Origin: Deinococcus fonticola
GTDB lineage: Bacteria > Deinococcota > Deinococci > Deinococcales > Deinococcaceae
Assembly: GCF_004634215.1 (NCBI RefSeq)
Contig: NZ_SMMH01000016.1
Span: 1-64,000, forward strand
DNA: 64,000 bases
Direction: 5' to 3'
Part shown: one piece after another, positions 31,627-40,504 of the stretch
Position numbering within the stretch: position 1 is the first letter of the stretch
Layout: each line of letters starts with the position of its first letter
The notes under the pieces: generated by a model
What the model saw: only the letters and a program-made list of their open reading frames with translations
The model's database searches: none
What the model was told of the DNA's origin: nothing
Program-made: the position numbers and the translations under genes

Positions 31627-33030
31627 TTATGCCCCGGTCATCTTGCGGATTTCTTCGTCGCTGGGCAGTGCCCCGTCCGTGCTGCCGGGGGTTTCCGGGC
31701 CGCTCCTGAGCACCTGCGTTTTGGCGCCCAGACGCATGGTCTTCGCGGTGCCCAGGCTGATGGTCTTGCTGCTGCCCAGTTCGCCAATGGCCCTGTCGAG
31801 CACCTGCGTCATCGCGCCGTTCCCGAGGCGCTGGGTCATGCTGCGCGCAAGTTCCAGGGTTTTGGCGGCCTGCTGTGGGTTGCTCTGCGCCTCGCGGGTG
31901 GCCTGCGCGACCAGGCCCTCGATGTTGCGCTGCTGCACCCACTGCATCACTTCCGGGTCAATGCGGGCGGCCTGCGCCTCGTCGGCGGTGAATTCCACCA
32001 CCACGTCCACCGGCGGCACTTCGCCGCGGTAGTTCGCGCCGGGCACCTCGTAGGTCAGGCCCAGTTGCGCCAGCCGCATACGCGCCGCCGGACGGGCGGG
32101 CAGCGTGAACTCCAGCACGTAGGTGGCGCCCGTCGTCACGTCCACACTGCCCAGGTTCAGCGGGCCGTCCGTTTTCGCCACTTCGGTCTGGGTGGGCTGC
32201 ACGCGGGTCACGCGGTCGAGCACCACGTCCTTGACGGCCCGCACCGAGAGCTGCACGTTTGTGACCGTTTCGTTCACGGCCTGTTGCATGTCTCCCAGCA
32301 GGGCGGCCGGCAACTCGGTGGCGCGAACCGCCGGAGGCTGCGGGTTGTCGGTGTCCGGCACCACGTCGATCGGTTGCCCCTGCGTCAGGTCCGTGATGCG
32401 GGTCAGCAGTTCCGTGTTCACCTCATCGCCCACGCCCACCGTCGTGACCGGCACATTCAGGTGCGCCAGTTCCTGCGCCTGATCCTCAGCGACCGCCGCG
32501 TCGAAAGCCTGCCCGTCGGTCAGCAGCACCATGCGGCGGCTGCCCGACTCGCTTTGCAGCAGTTTCGTGCCCGCCACCATGCCCGCGCCCATCTGCGTGC
32601 CGCCCGAGTACCAGTCCAGCCGCTCGACGGCCGCCAGCAGCCGCGCCCGGTCCGTGGCCGGGGTAAACGGCACCAGCACATCGGCCATGTCGTCGAACTT
32701 CACCAGCGCGATGCGGTCTTCCGGGCGCAGCAGATCCGAATGCACCACGGCCCTGAGCGCCTCGGTCAGCAGTTCCAGCTTGTTTTTCGCGCCGCGCACC
32801 ACCTCGTAATCACGGCCGTCGATGCGGGTGTGCTGTCCGGTGCGCTCGGTCGGCTCGGTCACCACCTCGCGCATGGAACCGGACGTGTCCACCACGAACG
32901 CCACCGACAGGGCCGGCCGCGCCTGCCGGGCCTCCCCGGTGGGCATGACACTCAGCGCCAGGAACAGCTTCTGCCCCGGCGTCTGTGCCAGCAGGAATTC
33001 ACGATGTGCTCGGATTTTGGCATCAAGCAT
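31627..33030 (-). CDS. von Willebrand factor A domain protein
   Basis: 467 aa, cytosolic, with no signal peptide. The vWA domain (about 35-230) has an intact MIDAS motif (VVDTSGSMREV, GGTQMGAG, VLLTDGQAFD). The remaining half is beta-rich and ends in a Thr-rich tail that carries KTISLGTAKTMRLGAKTQVL, a plausible phosphorylation segment for FHA recognition. I start it at ATG 33030 because GGGAGGAG lies 8 bases upstream; the in-frame upstream start lacks one. It is the first gene of the six-gene cassette, with a 14-bp triplicated repeat in its leader. Confidence 0.88.
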   Translation of the reverse strand: MLDAKIRAHREFLLAQTPGQKLFLALSVMPTGEARQARPALSVAFVVDTSGSMREVVTEPTERTGQHTRIDGRDYEVVRGAKNKLELLTEALRAVVHSDLLRPEDRIALVKFDDMADVLVPFTPATDRARLLAAVERLDWYSGGTQMGAGMVAGTKLLQSESGSRRMVLLTDGQAFDAAVAEDQAQELAHLNVPVTTVGVGDEVNTELLTRITDLTQGQPIDVVPDTDNPQPPAVRATELPAALLGDMQQAVNETVTNVQLSVRAVKDVVLDRVTRVQPTQTEVAKTDGPLNLGSVDVTTGATYVLEFTLPARPAARMRLAQLGLTYEVPGANYRGEVPPVDVVVEFTADEAQAARIDPEVMQWVQQRNIEGLVAQATREAQSNPQQAAKTLELARSMTQRLGNGAMTQVLDRAIGELGSSKTISLGTAKTMRLGAKTQVLRSGPETPGSTDGALPSDEEIRKMTGA

Positions 33031-33042
33031 GCAAGTCTCCTC

Positions 33043-33084
33043 CCAAACCACACTTCTTGAACTTCACTTCTTAAACGTCACTTC
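33043..33084. repeat. Three tandem 14-bp units upstream of the vWA gene
   Basis: Plus-strand units CCAAACCACACTTC, TTGAACTTCACTTC and TTAAACGTCACTTC follow each other exactly; consensus TTRAACNTCACTTC. They lie between the Shine-Dalgarno of the vWA gene and a CATAAT hexamer further upstream on the minus strand, so they may be operator half-sites or a leader element controlling the cassette. Confidence 0.6.
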
Positions 33085-33254
33085 CTCGCCATTATGGCCG
33101 GCGCCTTGCAAGACGGGCGTTAAAATGACGGTTGTTTGAGGATTCTCATCAAGGTCGGGGGCGTGGCTGGTGGAAACCATAGTGCCCCCAGTTACGCGGC
33201 GGCCTCGGTGAGGGTTCCCGGTAGGCAACTTGCTGACGCCTGACGTTCATCGTT

Positions 33255-33260
33255 CAGAAT
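33255..33260 (+). promoter_or_regulatory. Probable leaderless -10 (CAGAAT) of the GDPD gene
   Basis: CAGAAT with a 6-nt spacer to ATG 33267; same non-TA variant as before the S41 peptidase gene. Confidence 0.4.
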
Positions 33261-33266
33261 GCGGGC

Positions 33267-34136
33267 ATGCGCCGACCTGCCCTGCTGCTTTTGCCCGCGC
33301 TTCTGGCCTCCTGTTCGACTGGCCCGGCGAAACCCGGCCCGTTCATTCAGGGAAGGACGCTGAACATCGCGCATCAGGGCGGTGAGGGCCTGTGGCCCAG
33401 CAACACCATGCTGGCTTACCGCAAGGCCGTGGAACTGGGTGTGGACATGCTGGAAGTGGACATGCATGCCACCCGTGACGGGGTGCTGGTGCTCTCGCAC
33501 GACGACACGCTCGATCGCCTGACCGACACCAGGGGTCGCATTGCAGACCTGCCCCTTTCCGAGGTGCTGAAAGCCGACGCGGGGTTCACGCTTGACCCGC
33601 AGGGCCAGAAGGCCTACCCGTTCCGTGGGCAGGGCGTGCAGGTGGCGCAGGTTCGGGACGTGCTGACCAGTTTCCCGAACACGCCCATGATCATCGAACT
33701 CAAGCAGGCGGCGCCCAGCCTCGCCGCGCCGTTCTGCAAGCTGCTGCGCGACATGCGCATGACCGACAAAGTGATTGTCGCCAGTTTCAGCGACGACGCC
33801 CTGAACGACTTTCGGCGCCAGTGTCCCGGCGTGGGCACCAGCATGACTGCCCGGGAACTGCGGCCCCTCGTGCTGCTCAGCAAGGTCGGGCTGGCGGGCC
33901 TGGCCAAAACCCCGCCGTCTGCGGTGGCTGCTCAGGTTCCGGTGCGGGCCGAGGGGCTGGAGGTGGTCACGCCCGCGTTTATTCGCGCCCTGCACGCCCG
34001 CGGCATCGCCGTACAGGTGTGGACGATCAACGACGAGGCCGAGATGCGCCGCCTGATCGACATGGGCGTGGACGGGATCATCACCGACTACCCGGACGTG
34101 CTGAAAAAGGTGCTGGCTGAAGAGGGTGCGGGGTGA
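33267..34136 (+). CDS. Glycerophosphodiester phosphodiesterase, predicted lipoprotein
   Basis: 289 aa with a lipobox (LLPALLASCSTG), so probably anchored at the outer face of a membrane. The GDPD fold is clear: IAHQGGEGLWPSNTMLAY, DMLEVDMHATRDGVLVLSHDDTLDRLTD and a C-terminal VQVWTINDEAEMRRLIDMGVDGIITDYPD. Both catalytic histidines and the Glu/Asp metal ligands are kept, while the Arg of the usual HRG is Gln and PENT reads PSNT. It hydrolyses deacylated phospholipids to glycerol-3-phosphate. Its stop overlaps the next start (GTGA). Confidence 0.9.
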   Translation: MRRPALLLLPALLASCSTGPAKPGPFIQGRTLNIAHQGGEGLWPSNTMLAYRKAVELGVDMLEVDMHATRDGVLVLSHDDTLDRLTDTRGRIADLPLSEVLKADAGFTLDPQGQKAYPFRGQGVQVAQVRDVLTSFPNTPMIIELKQAAPSLAAPFCKLLRDMRMTDKVIVASFSDDALNDFRRQCPGVGTSMTARELRPLVLLSKVGLAGLAKTPPSAVAAQVPVRAEGLEVVTPAFIRALHARGIAVQVWTINDEAEMRRLIDMGVDGIITDYPDVLKKVLAEEGAG

Positions 34137-34681
34137 GTCTCGCTGACCTGTACCTGCGCGACGTGCGCGGGCGAATGCGGGGAGTGAAGGCGCTGGGGGA
34201 CGGTGCCCTGACCCAGCTGCGTGAGGAGGAATGGCACCTCGCCCTTTCTGGCGAGGGCAACTCTGCCGCCGTGTTGATTCAGCACCTTTCCGGCAACATG
34301 CACTCGCGCTGGGGCGCGTTCCAGCACGGGTTCACTGCCGGAGCGGAAGGCGAAACGGCGGGCCGCGACCGTGACCGGGAATTCACGGAAGGCCAGCAGA
34401 CGCCCGCGCAACTCCTGGCGCTGTGGGACGAGGGCTGGCAGGTCTTTCTCTAGGCCCTGGACAATTTCAAACCAGACGACTTGACTGCCGAACTGACCAT
34501 TCGGAGCGAGCAGCACACCATTCTGGAAGCCATTCAGCGCCAGGTGGCGCACTACAGCGGGCACGTGTACCAGCTTGTTTTCCTGGTGAAAACCCTGCGC
34601 GGGCGGGAATTCCGGTCGCTCAGCATCCCGCGTGGCGGCTCGGCGGCCTTCAATGCAGAGATGATGCGAAAACCACGCTAA
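34133..34681 (+). pseudogene. DUF1572 (DinB-like) gene interrupted by an in-frame TAG
   Basis: Translation from GTG 34133 gives the N-terminal two-thirds of a DUF1572 protein (LYLRDVRGRMRGVKALGDGA, HLSGNMHSRWGAFQ) and stops at TAG 34451-34453. The same frame continues directly with LDNFKPDDLTAELTIRSEQH, HYSGHVYQLVFLVKTLRG and FNAEMMRKPR up to 34681, which completes the family. One base change would explain the break. The 106-aa fragment lacks the third metal-ligand helix and is probably non-functional. A sequencing error cannot be excluded. Confidence 0.8.
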
Positions 34682-34726
34682 TTTGTATCTCGTCTCGTTT
34701 CGCCGGGTGAAGTCTGGGCAAGGGGC

Positions 34727-34732
34727 TATGCT
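34727..34732 (+). promoter_or_regulatory. Leaderless -10 (TATGCT) of the five-gene operon
   Basis: TATGCT with a 6-nt spacer to ATG 34739, the first gene of the epimerase-to-GT2 operon. Confidence 0.6.
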
Positions 34733-34738
34733 CTGGGG

Positions 34739-35698
34739 ATGCGCGTGCTGGTGACCGGAGCGACAGGGTTCCTGGGTGGAACAGCCGCCCGCTTGTGGCA
34801 GAGCGCGGGGATGGACGTGGTGGGGGTGGGCCGTGACCCGGTGCGGGGGGCGGCCCTGCAGGCGGCCGGGGTGGAGTGGGTGCAGGTTGATCTGCTGAAC
34901 CGGGGGTCATGGGAGCCGTTGTTCGACCGTGTGGATGCGGTGTTTCACGCGGCGGCCCTGTCGAGCCTGTGGGGACGCTGGCCGGATTTTTACCGGCAGA
35001 ACGTTCAGGTGAGCGCCGCTGTGGCGGAGGCGTGTGCGCGGCGTGGCCTGCGCCTCGTTCACGTCAGTACCCCCAGCGTCTACAACGCCACGGGATGGAC
35101 GCAGAACGTCGGGGAAGATACGCCTCTTGGCCCGACGTTCGATAGCCTATACGCGAAAAGTAAATATCAGGCGGAAGTGGCGGTGCAACGGGCCTGCCCG
35201 GACGCCTGCCTGATTCGCCCGCGCGGAATTTACGGGGTGGGCGACACGAGTATCGTTCCGCGCCTGGTGCGTGCCCTGCGAACGGGGCACTTGCCGCGCC
35301 TGACACGCACGGAAGTGTTCACAGAATTGACGCACGTCAGGAACGTGGTTCGCGCGGCGGAACTGGCCCTGCACAGTCGAGTGGCGGGCATCTTCAACGT
35401 CACGGACGGGGTCGCCACGCCCATCTGGCACACCATCGACCTGCTGGCGGACACCCTGAATCTGACCCGCCCGCAGCGACACGTACCGCCGCGACTGGTG
35501 GAAGGCGCAGCAGGCGTCCTGGAACGCGTGTATGCCCTGCATCCCGCACGGCCTGAACCGCCCATTACAGCCAGCAGCGTGCGCCTCCTGACGCGGGGTA
35601 TGACGCTTGACCTGACCCGCGCGCGTGAACGCCTGGGGTATCAGCCGGTCATTTCCCCGCCTGAGGGACTGGCGGAAGTGCTGCGGAGTCTGGCGTGA
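34739..35698 (+). CDS. NAD(P)-dependent epimerase/3beta-HSD-like reductase
   Basis: 319-aa extended short-chain dehydrogenase. The N-terminal nucleotide motif VTGATGFLGG is followed by SVYNATGW and the catalytic pair Tyr138-x3-Lys142 (YAKSKYQAE). The overall pattern is closer to the 3beta-hydroxysteroid dehydrogenase/OleD-like group than to sugar epimerases, suggesting reduction of a beta-keto or similar acyl intermediate. It is the first gene of an operon with an adenylating enzyme and a condensing enzyme, all coupled by 4- to 8-bp overlaps. Substrate unknown. Confidence 0.88.
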   Translation: MRVLVTGATGFLGGTAARLWQSAGMDVVGVGRDPVRGAALQAAGVEWVQVDLLNRGSWEPLFDRVDAVFHAAALSSLWGRWPDFYRQNVQVSAAVAEACARRGLRLVHVSTPSVYNATGWTQNVGEDTPLGPTFDSLYAKSKYQAEVAVQRACPDACLIRPRGIYGVGDTSIVPRLVRALRTGHLPRLTRTEVFTELTHVRNVVRAAELALHSRVAGIFNVTDGVATPIWHTIDLLADTLNLTRPQRHVPPRLVEGAAGVLERVYALHPARPEPPITASSVRLLTRGMTLDLTRARERLGYQPVISPPEGLAEVLRSLA

Positions 35699-36540
35699 AC
35701 ACCGTTCAGGTGATTCCCCTGCGGGCCGGCGAGTGCTTCAATTTCGCGGCAGTGACCGGGCAGGGGGAGCCGTGGCGCGTGAAGTCGTTTCCCGCCGGGT
35801 TTGCGCTGATCGTTCATCCGCAACGTGGCCCGGTGCTGTTCGACACCGGGTACAGTTCGCTGGTCAGGCGCCTCATGCGCCGCTGGCCGGGCGTGCTTTA
35901 CGGCCTGGTGACGCCCGTCAGGTTAGACGAACGCGAAACGGCCAGAGCGCAACTGGCCCGACTGGGCTGGTCTGCCAGCGACATCCGCGAAATCATCGTT
36001 TCGCACCTGCACGCCGATCATGTCGGTGCCTTGCGGGATTTCCCACAGGCCCGGTTTCTGCTGGACGCTCCTGCATTCGGTGAATTGCGCGGCTTACAGG
36101 GGGTGAAGGCGGTGCGCCGCGCCTTCCTGCCGGAACTCCTGCCCGACGATTTCGCGTCCCGAATCCAGCCGCTGAAGTTCACGGCCGCGCCGCCCGGCCT
36201 TTCTCCATTTTCAGAAGTGGCGGACGTGTTCGGCGATGAAAGTGTGCTGGCAGTGCGCGTGCCGGGTCACGCCCCGGGCATGGTGGCGCTGATCGCCCGA
36301 ACGCACCCGCAGGCCACCTGGGAGGGCGACGGCGCGGGCCTGACAGTGCTGGCCGCCGACGCCGCCTGGACGGTTCGCGCTTTGCGGGAAGGGCTTCCGG
36401 TTCACCCGCTGGGCCGCCTGGCCTTCTGGAATGCGGCGCAGGAGGCCCGCAGTGCCCGGCGGTTGTGCGAGTGGCTGACCGGGCACCCGCAGGCCCAGGT
36501 GATCGTCAGCCACGACGCGCCCGAGGTGGGCCGTGCTTGA
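35695..36540 (+). CDS. MBL-fold metallohydrolase
   Basis: 281 aa, starting at GTG 35695 that overlaps the previous stop (GTGA). The zinc motif is His104-x-His106-x-Asp108-His109 (SHLHADHVGAL), preceded by GPVLFDTGYSS and followed by VPGHAPGMVALI and VLAADAAW. The size and motifs fit lactonase- or thioesterase-like members of the superfamily. In this operon it may release or hydrolyse an acyl intermediate, but this is inference from context. Confidence 0.88.
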   Translation: MNTVQVIPLRAGECFNFAAVTGQGEPWRVKSFPAGFALIVHPQRGPVLFDTGYSSLVRRLMRRWPGVLYGLVTPVRLDERETARAQLARLGWSASDIREIIVSHLHADHVGALRDFPQARFLLDAPAFGELRGLQGVKAVRRAFLPELLPDDFASRIQPLKFTAAPPGLSPFSEVADVFGDESVLAVRVPGHAPGMVALIARTHPQATWEGDGAGLTVLAADAAWTVRALREGLPVHPLGRLAFWNAAQEARSARRLCEWLTGHPQAQVIVSHDAPEVGRA

Positions 36541-37846
36541 CGCCCTGCACGTTCTGAAGCACGCCCTGCTGGAGGGGCGCCTGATGTTCCGTGACCGGGC
36601 CGCCCTGGAAAGCCATCAGGAGCGTCAGATCAGGCAGCACCTGCGCTGGGTGGCGCTTCACAGTCCGGCCACGGCGCGGCGTTTTCAACGCGCGGGTCTG
36701 ACGCTGGGCCGCTGGCGTGAACTGCCGCCCACCGGGAAAGCCGAGATGATGGCGGATTTCGACACGCTCAACACTGCCGGGTTGCGCCTCAGCGAGGCCC
36801 TGCGGGTGGCCCGGCAGGCCGAGGATTCGCGGGACTTCACGCCCACCCTGGCGGGAACGCGCGGCCCGGTCACGGTGGGCCTGTCTACCGGCACCAGTGG
36901 CAACCAGGGCGTGTTCGTCGCCAGTCGCGCCGAGCGGGTGCAGTGGGCGGGCGTCGTGCTGCGTCACCTGCTGCCGGACTGGCCGCTGGGGTTGCTGCGC
37001 GGTCACCGCATTGCCTTTTTCCTGCGGGCCGAGGGAGGGCTGTACCGCACGGTGCAGAGCCGCGCGCTGGATTTCCGCTTCTTCGACCTGCTGCGCCCCG
37101 TGCAGGAACTCGCGGCCCAACTGACGGAGTACGCGCCGACGGTGCTGGTCGGGCCGCCCAGCGTCCTGCGGGCGGTCGCGCAGGCCGGAGCAAAAGCTGC
37201 ACCTCAGCGCGTGGTCAGTGTCGCCGAGGTGCTGGAGGACGCTGAGCGCGACCTGCTGACCCGCAAATTCGGGCCGCTGGTGCAGGTGTACCAGGCCACC
37301 GAAGGTTTACTGGCGCTGCCCTGCCCGCACGGCCACCTGCACCTGAACGAAGCGCATGTTCATTTCGACTGGGAACCGCTGGGGGGCGGATACGTGCGCC
37401 CAGTCGTGACAGATTTCCGGCGCACCACGCAACCCATCATCCGGCACCGCCTGGACGACGTGCTGCTGCTCGGGAACCCGTGTTCCTGCGGCCTGGCCTC
37501 CCGACGGGTCGAACGCATTGCCGGGCGCCAGGACGACGCCTTGCTCCTTCCTGGCCCGTCGGGAAGCATAACCGTCTGGCCGGATTTTCTGCGCGGCGCA
37601 CTGGGCCGCGTGCCGCTGCTGCAGGAGTACCAGCTTCAGCAAACCGGGCCGGAGTCGCTGCGCCTGTCCCTGCATCCCCTGCATCCAGAGGTGGCGGAGC
37701 AGGCCGTGCAGGAACTCCGGCTGGCCCTGACCCGAACCGGGGTGAGCGTGAACACCCTGCAGATAGACGTGCAGCCCTGGACTGCGCCCGCTCCTGGCGT
37801 GAAACGCCGCCGGGTGCAGCGGCTTTTTCGAGGAGAAACGCAATGA
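36533..37846 (+). CDS. F390-synthetase-related adenylate-forming enzyme
   Basis: 437 aa from GTG 36533, overlapping the preceding stop by 8 bp. It belongs to the phenylacetate-CoA ligase/CapK/F390-synthetase branch of adenylating enzymes: GLSTGTSGNQGVFV is the ATP-binding loop, YQATEGLLALPC and HRLDDVLLL, then CGLASRRVERIAGRQDD are the later core motifs. A CSC cluster is present. It should activate a carboxylic acid as acyl-AMP. Between an MBL hydrolase and a KAS III-like enzyme, it may supply an activated acyl group for condensation or ring closure. Confidence 0.85.
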   Translation: MLDALHVLKHALLEGRLMFRDRAALESHQERQIRQHLRWVALHSPATARRFQRAGLTLGRWRELPPTGKAEMMADFDTLNTAGLRLSEALRVARQAEDSRDFTPTLAGTRGPVTVGLSTGTSGNQGVFVASRAERVQWAGVVLRHLLPDWPLGLLRGHRIAFFLRAEGGLYRTVQSRALDFRFFDLLRPVQELAAQLTEYAPTVLVGPPSVLRAVAQAGAKAAPQRVVSVAEVLEDAERDLLTRKFGPLVQVYQATEGLLALPCPHGHLHLNEAHVHFDWEPLGGGYVRPVVTDFRRTTQPIIRHRLDDVLLLGNPCSCGLASRRVERIAGRQDDALLLPGPSGSITVWPDFLRGALGRVPLLQEYQLQQTGPESLRLSLHPLHPEVAEQAVQELRLALTRTGVSVNTLQIDVQPWTAPAPGVKRRRVQRLFRGETQ

Positions 37847-38826
37847 TACTGAACGCCCGCATTCTGGCCACGGGTCAGGCCCTGCCGCAGCGCATCGTGC
37901 CTACCGCCGAGGTGGCCGCCCTGTGCGGGGTTCCCGCCGATCTGGCCATGGCCCGCAGCGGCGTGCGCGAGCGCCGCTGGCTGTCCGGCGATGAAACCGC
38001 CCTGACCCTGGGGGCCGAGGCGGCCAGGAACGCCGTGCAGGCCGCCGGGCTGTCCCTGGACAACGTGGACGCCTTGCTGAACGCCAGTGGCAGCCACCTG
38101 CAACCCATCCCGGACGGCGCCGCCCTGCTGGCACGTGAACTGGGCCTGCGTGGAAAAAGCACGTACAGCCTGCACGCCACCTGCCTCAGCTTCCTGGTGG
38201 CCCTGCACCACGCCTGCCTGCTGATTCACACCGGGCAGGTCAGGCACGTCCTGATCGTCAGCACTGAGGCGGGCAGCCTGGGGCTGAACCACGCGCAGGC
38301 CGAAAGCACGCTGCTGATCGGGGACGGCGCGGCCGCGGTGCTGCTCGGCCCAGCCCGCCACGCTGCGCAGGGCCTCGAGGCTTACCGGCTGGAAACGTAC
38401 CCGGAAGGCGCCGAGCACACGCGTATCCGGGCCGGGGGGTCGCTGATGTCGCCCTTGCGACCGGAGGTGACGCGGGCCGACCTGACCTTCGACATGCAGG
38501 GCCTGCAGGTTCTGAAACTGGCGCGCCGCGTCATTCCCGGTTTCCTGGAACGCCTGCGCCCTGGGCTCAGTCACGGCCTGACCGGCCTCGACCATGTCAT
38601 TCCGCACCAGGCCAGTCAGGCGGGCCTGACGCTGATGGAACGCTTCGGCTGGCCCGCCGAGCGTATTGAAGTCACCTTGCCGCACCTGGGGAACGTCATT
38701 GCCGCCAGCCTTCCCCTGACGCTGCACCAGGCCATGCGGGAAAAACGGGTGGCCGAGGGAAAAACCATCCTGCTGGTCGGCACCGGAGCGGGCCTGATCG
38801 CAGGCGGAGGCATCTTTCACTTATGA
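37843..38826 (+). CDS. 3-oxoacyl-ACP synthase III family condensing enzyme
   Basis: 327 aa with ATGA overlaps at both ends. The catalytic triad of FabH/OleA-type enzymes is intact: Cys114 in [12 protein letters not shown], His255 in [10 protein letters not shown] and Asn284 in [24 protein letters not shown] and the C-terminal [10 protein letters not shown] also match. It should perform a decarboxylative or head-to-head Claisen condensation of acyl thioesters. Because it sits in a dedicated cluster with an adenylating enzyme and a glycosyltransferase, a specialised lipid role is more likely than housekeeping fatty-acid initiation. Confidence 0.9.
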   Translation: MILNARILATGQALPQRIVPTAEVAALCGVPADLAMARSGVRERRWLSGDETALTLGAEAARNAVQAAGLSLDNVDALLNASGSHLQPIPDGAALLARELGLRGKSTYSLHATCLSFLVALHHACLLIHTGQVRHVLIVSTEAGSLGLNHAQAESTLLIGDGAAAVLLGPARHAAQGLEAYRLETYPEGAEHTRIRAGGSLMSPLRPEVTRADLTFDMQGLQVLKLARRVIPGFLERLRPGLSHGLTGLDHVIPHQASQAGLTLMERFGWPAERIEVTLPHLGNVIAASLPLTLHQAMREKRVAEGKTILLVGTGAGLIAGGGIFHL

Positions 38827-39908
38827 AACTGGAACGGGCGTACCTGGGCCTCGCCTTCGCGTTTTTTGCTTTGAAAGGCGCCACGCTGCTGGTCAATGCC
38901 CTGACCTTCCCCCGGTTGAAGCGGGAAGCCCCCACCCTTCCCGCTGACTTGAAGGTGTCCATTCTGGTTCCCGCGCGTGACGAGGCGCACAACCTTCCCC
39001 GAACCCTTCCAGGCGTGCTGAATCAACCCGTCACCGAGGTACTCCTGCTGGACGACGGCAGCCAGGACGGCACGCCGGAAGTGGCCCGGCGACTGGGCGC
39101 CCAGGTTCTGATGGGCCTGCCGCTTCCGCCCGGCTGGATGGGGAAATCCTGGGCGTGCCAGCAACTCGCGCAGGCCGCGTCCGGGGACATCCTGATCTTC
39201 ACGGACGCCGATGTGCGCTGGCAGGAGGGGGCGGCACAGGCAGTGGTGCACGAACTCTGGGCGCGGCAGGCCGACCTGCTGACTGTGCTGCCCCGCCCGG
39301 AAGACCTGACGCTGGGCGCACGCTTCCTGACGCCCCTCGTCGATAACGTCGTTCAGACCTTCCTGCCCTATCCACTGCTGCAAACGCGCTGGCCCCTGGC
39401 GACCACGGCGAACGGCGCAGTCATGGCTTTCCGCCGTGAAGCGTACTGGTCACTGGGCGGCCACGCCACCGTGAAAATGGAGATGCTGGAAGACACCGTG
39501 TTCGCCCGCCACCTGAAAGCGGGGGGGCACCGCGTCACGCAGGCCAGTGGGCAAACCCTGATCGGCGTGCGCATGTACCGCAGTTACCCGGAGTCCATTC
39601 AGGGTTTCAGCAAGAACGCCGTGGGTGTCCACCTGAATTCCCGCCCTCTGATGGTCGGCCTCGCCGTGTGGCAGTTTGCCGCTTACACCTTGCCGTGGCT
39701 CTTGCCTGCCCGAACTCTCGCCTGGCAAGCTCTGCGGGCCATGACCCTGCTGGAACGAACCCTGGTGAATCTGGTCACTGGCCGGCACGCCCCCGCCGAC
39801 CTGCTGGAAGGACTGCTGGGGCCCATCACACCCCTGCTGGCACTGCCCGGGTACCGCCGCGCCCTCAAACCGCACGTCACCTGGAAAGGCCGGGATTATC
39901 CGCAGTAA
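38823..39908 (+). CDS. Membrane-associated family 2 glycosyltransferase
   Basis: 361 aa, starting in an ATGA overlap with the condensing enzyme gene. The GT-A fold shows [35 protein letters not shown] and the DxD motif in [11 protein letters not shown], followed by an ED box ([17 protein letters not shown]). An N-terminal helix ([21 protein letters not shown]) and C-terminal hydrophobic segments ([19 protein letters not shown]) suggest membrane attachment. It would add a sugar to the lipid or carotenoid-like product of the operon. It is the final gene of the five. Confidence 0.9.
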   Translation: MKLERAYLGLAFAFFALKGATLLVNALTFPRLKREAPTLPADLKVSILVPARDEAHNLPRTLPGVLNQPVTEVLLLDDGSQDGTPEVARRLGAQVLMGLPLPPGWMGKSWACQQLAQAASGDILIFTDADVRWQEGAAQAVVHELWARQADLLTVLPRPEDLTLGARFLTPLVDNVVQTFLPYPLLQTRWPLATTANGAVMAFRREAYWSLGGHATVKMEMLEDTVFARHLKAGGHRVTQASGQTLIGVRMYRSYPESIQGFSKNAVGVHLNSRPLMVGLAVWQFAAYTLPWLLPARTLAWQALRAMTLLERTLVNLVTGRHAPADLLEGLLGPITPLLALPGYRRALKPHVTWKGRDYPQ

Positions 39909-39930
39909 CCTTCACTTCACTTTCAGCCGC

Positions 39931-39936
39931 TACCCT
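39931..39936 (+). promoter_or_regulatory. Leaderless -10 (TACCCT) of the HEFGH lipoprotein gene
   Basis: TACCCT with a 7-nt spacer to ATG 39944. Confidence 0.6.
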
Positions 39937-39943
39937 GCCCTGA

Positions 39944-40441
39944 ATGCGCCTTTCTGTCGTCCCCCTTGTCCTCTGCTCCTTCCTGTCCTCGTGCGCTCCG
40001 CGAGTGCTCAGCGCGCCCGGCTGGGAAATCGACGCCCTGAACACCAAGGCAAGCGTGAAACTGGTGAACGCTGCCGAGTTCGGCTTCTGCAAGGACAGCC
40101 TGGTGGGGTGCAGCGTCCCTATGGGCCAGGGCTGCGTGATCATGCTGGATAAAACGTACTTCCTGAACGGCACCGATCGGCAGAAAGTGCTGCTGCTGGC
40201 GCACGAGTTCGGGCATTGCCTGGACGGCTCGCGGCTGCTGTACTCGCACAACCGGTTCGGGGATGCCGGAAAAATTTACGGTCAGTACTATGCGCCTGCC
40301 TCGGAAGGCTTCGCCGAAGCCTATGCCCGCGCTTACCTGGAGAAGTGCGGCACGAACCTCGCTCCACTCGGCTGGGGAAAAGGCGAAAAGTGCGAATTGC
40401 CAGATCCGAAGCAGGTCACGGCACAGAACCTCCTGAAGTAG
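39944..40441 (+). CDS. Putative zincin metallopeptidase lipoprotein
   Basis: A 165-aa protein with a lipobox-like start (VLCSFLSSCAPR). It contains the zinc motif LLAHEFGHCLDG and, about 40 residues later, ASEGFAEAYARAY, where the Glu could be the third ligand as in gluzincins. Six cysteines suggest disulfides. The family is not one I can name, and the small size implies a minimal peptidase domain. It is a separate unit with its own leaderless promoter. Confidence 0.75.
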   Translation: MRLSVVPLVLCSFLSSCAPRVLSAPGWEIDALNTKASVKLVNAAEFGFCKDSLVGCSVPMGQGCVIMLDKTYFLNGTDRQKVLLLAHEFGHCLDGSRLLYSHNRFGDAGKIYGQYYAPASEGFAEAYARAYLEKCGTNLAPLGWGKGEKCELPDPKQVTAQNLLK

Positions 40442-40492
40442 CGCGGGGGCGCGTGCCTATCCCGCCCGTCCTGCCCCGTCTCTGCCGGGCGG

Positions 40493-40498
40493 TAGGCT
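40493..40498 (+). promoter_or_regulatory. Leaderless -10 (TAGGCT) of aroA
   Basis: TAGGCT with a 6-nt spacer to ATG 40505. Confidence 0.6.
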
Positions 40499-40504
40499 GC
40501 GGCC

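Noticed and set aside
30829..33060. 743-aa plus-strand ORF opposite kinase 2 and the vWA gene
   Set aside because: Antisense to two genes with complete motifs; composition is typical of a shadow frame.
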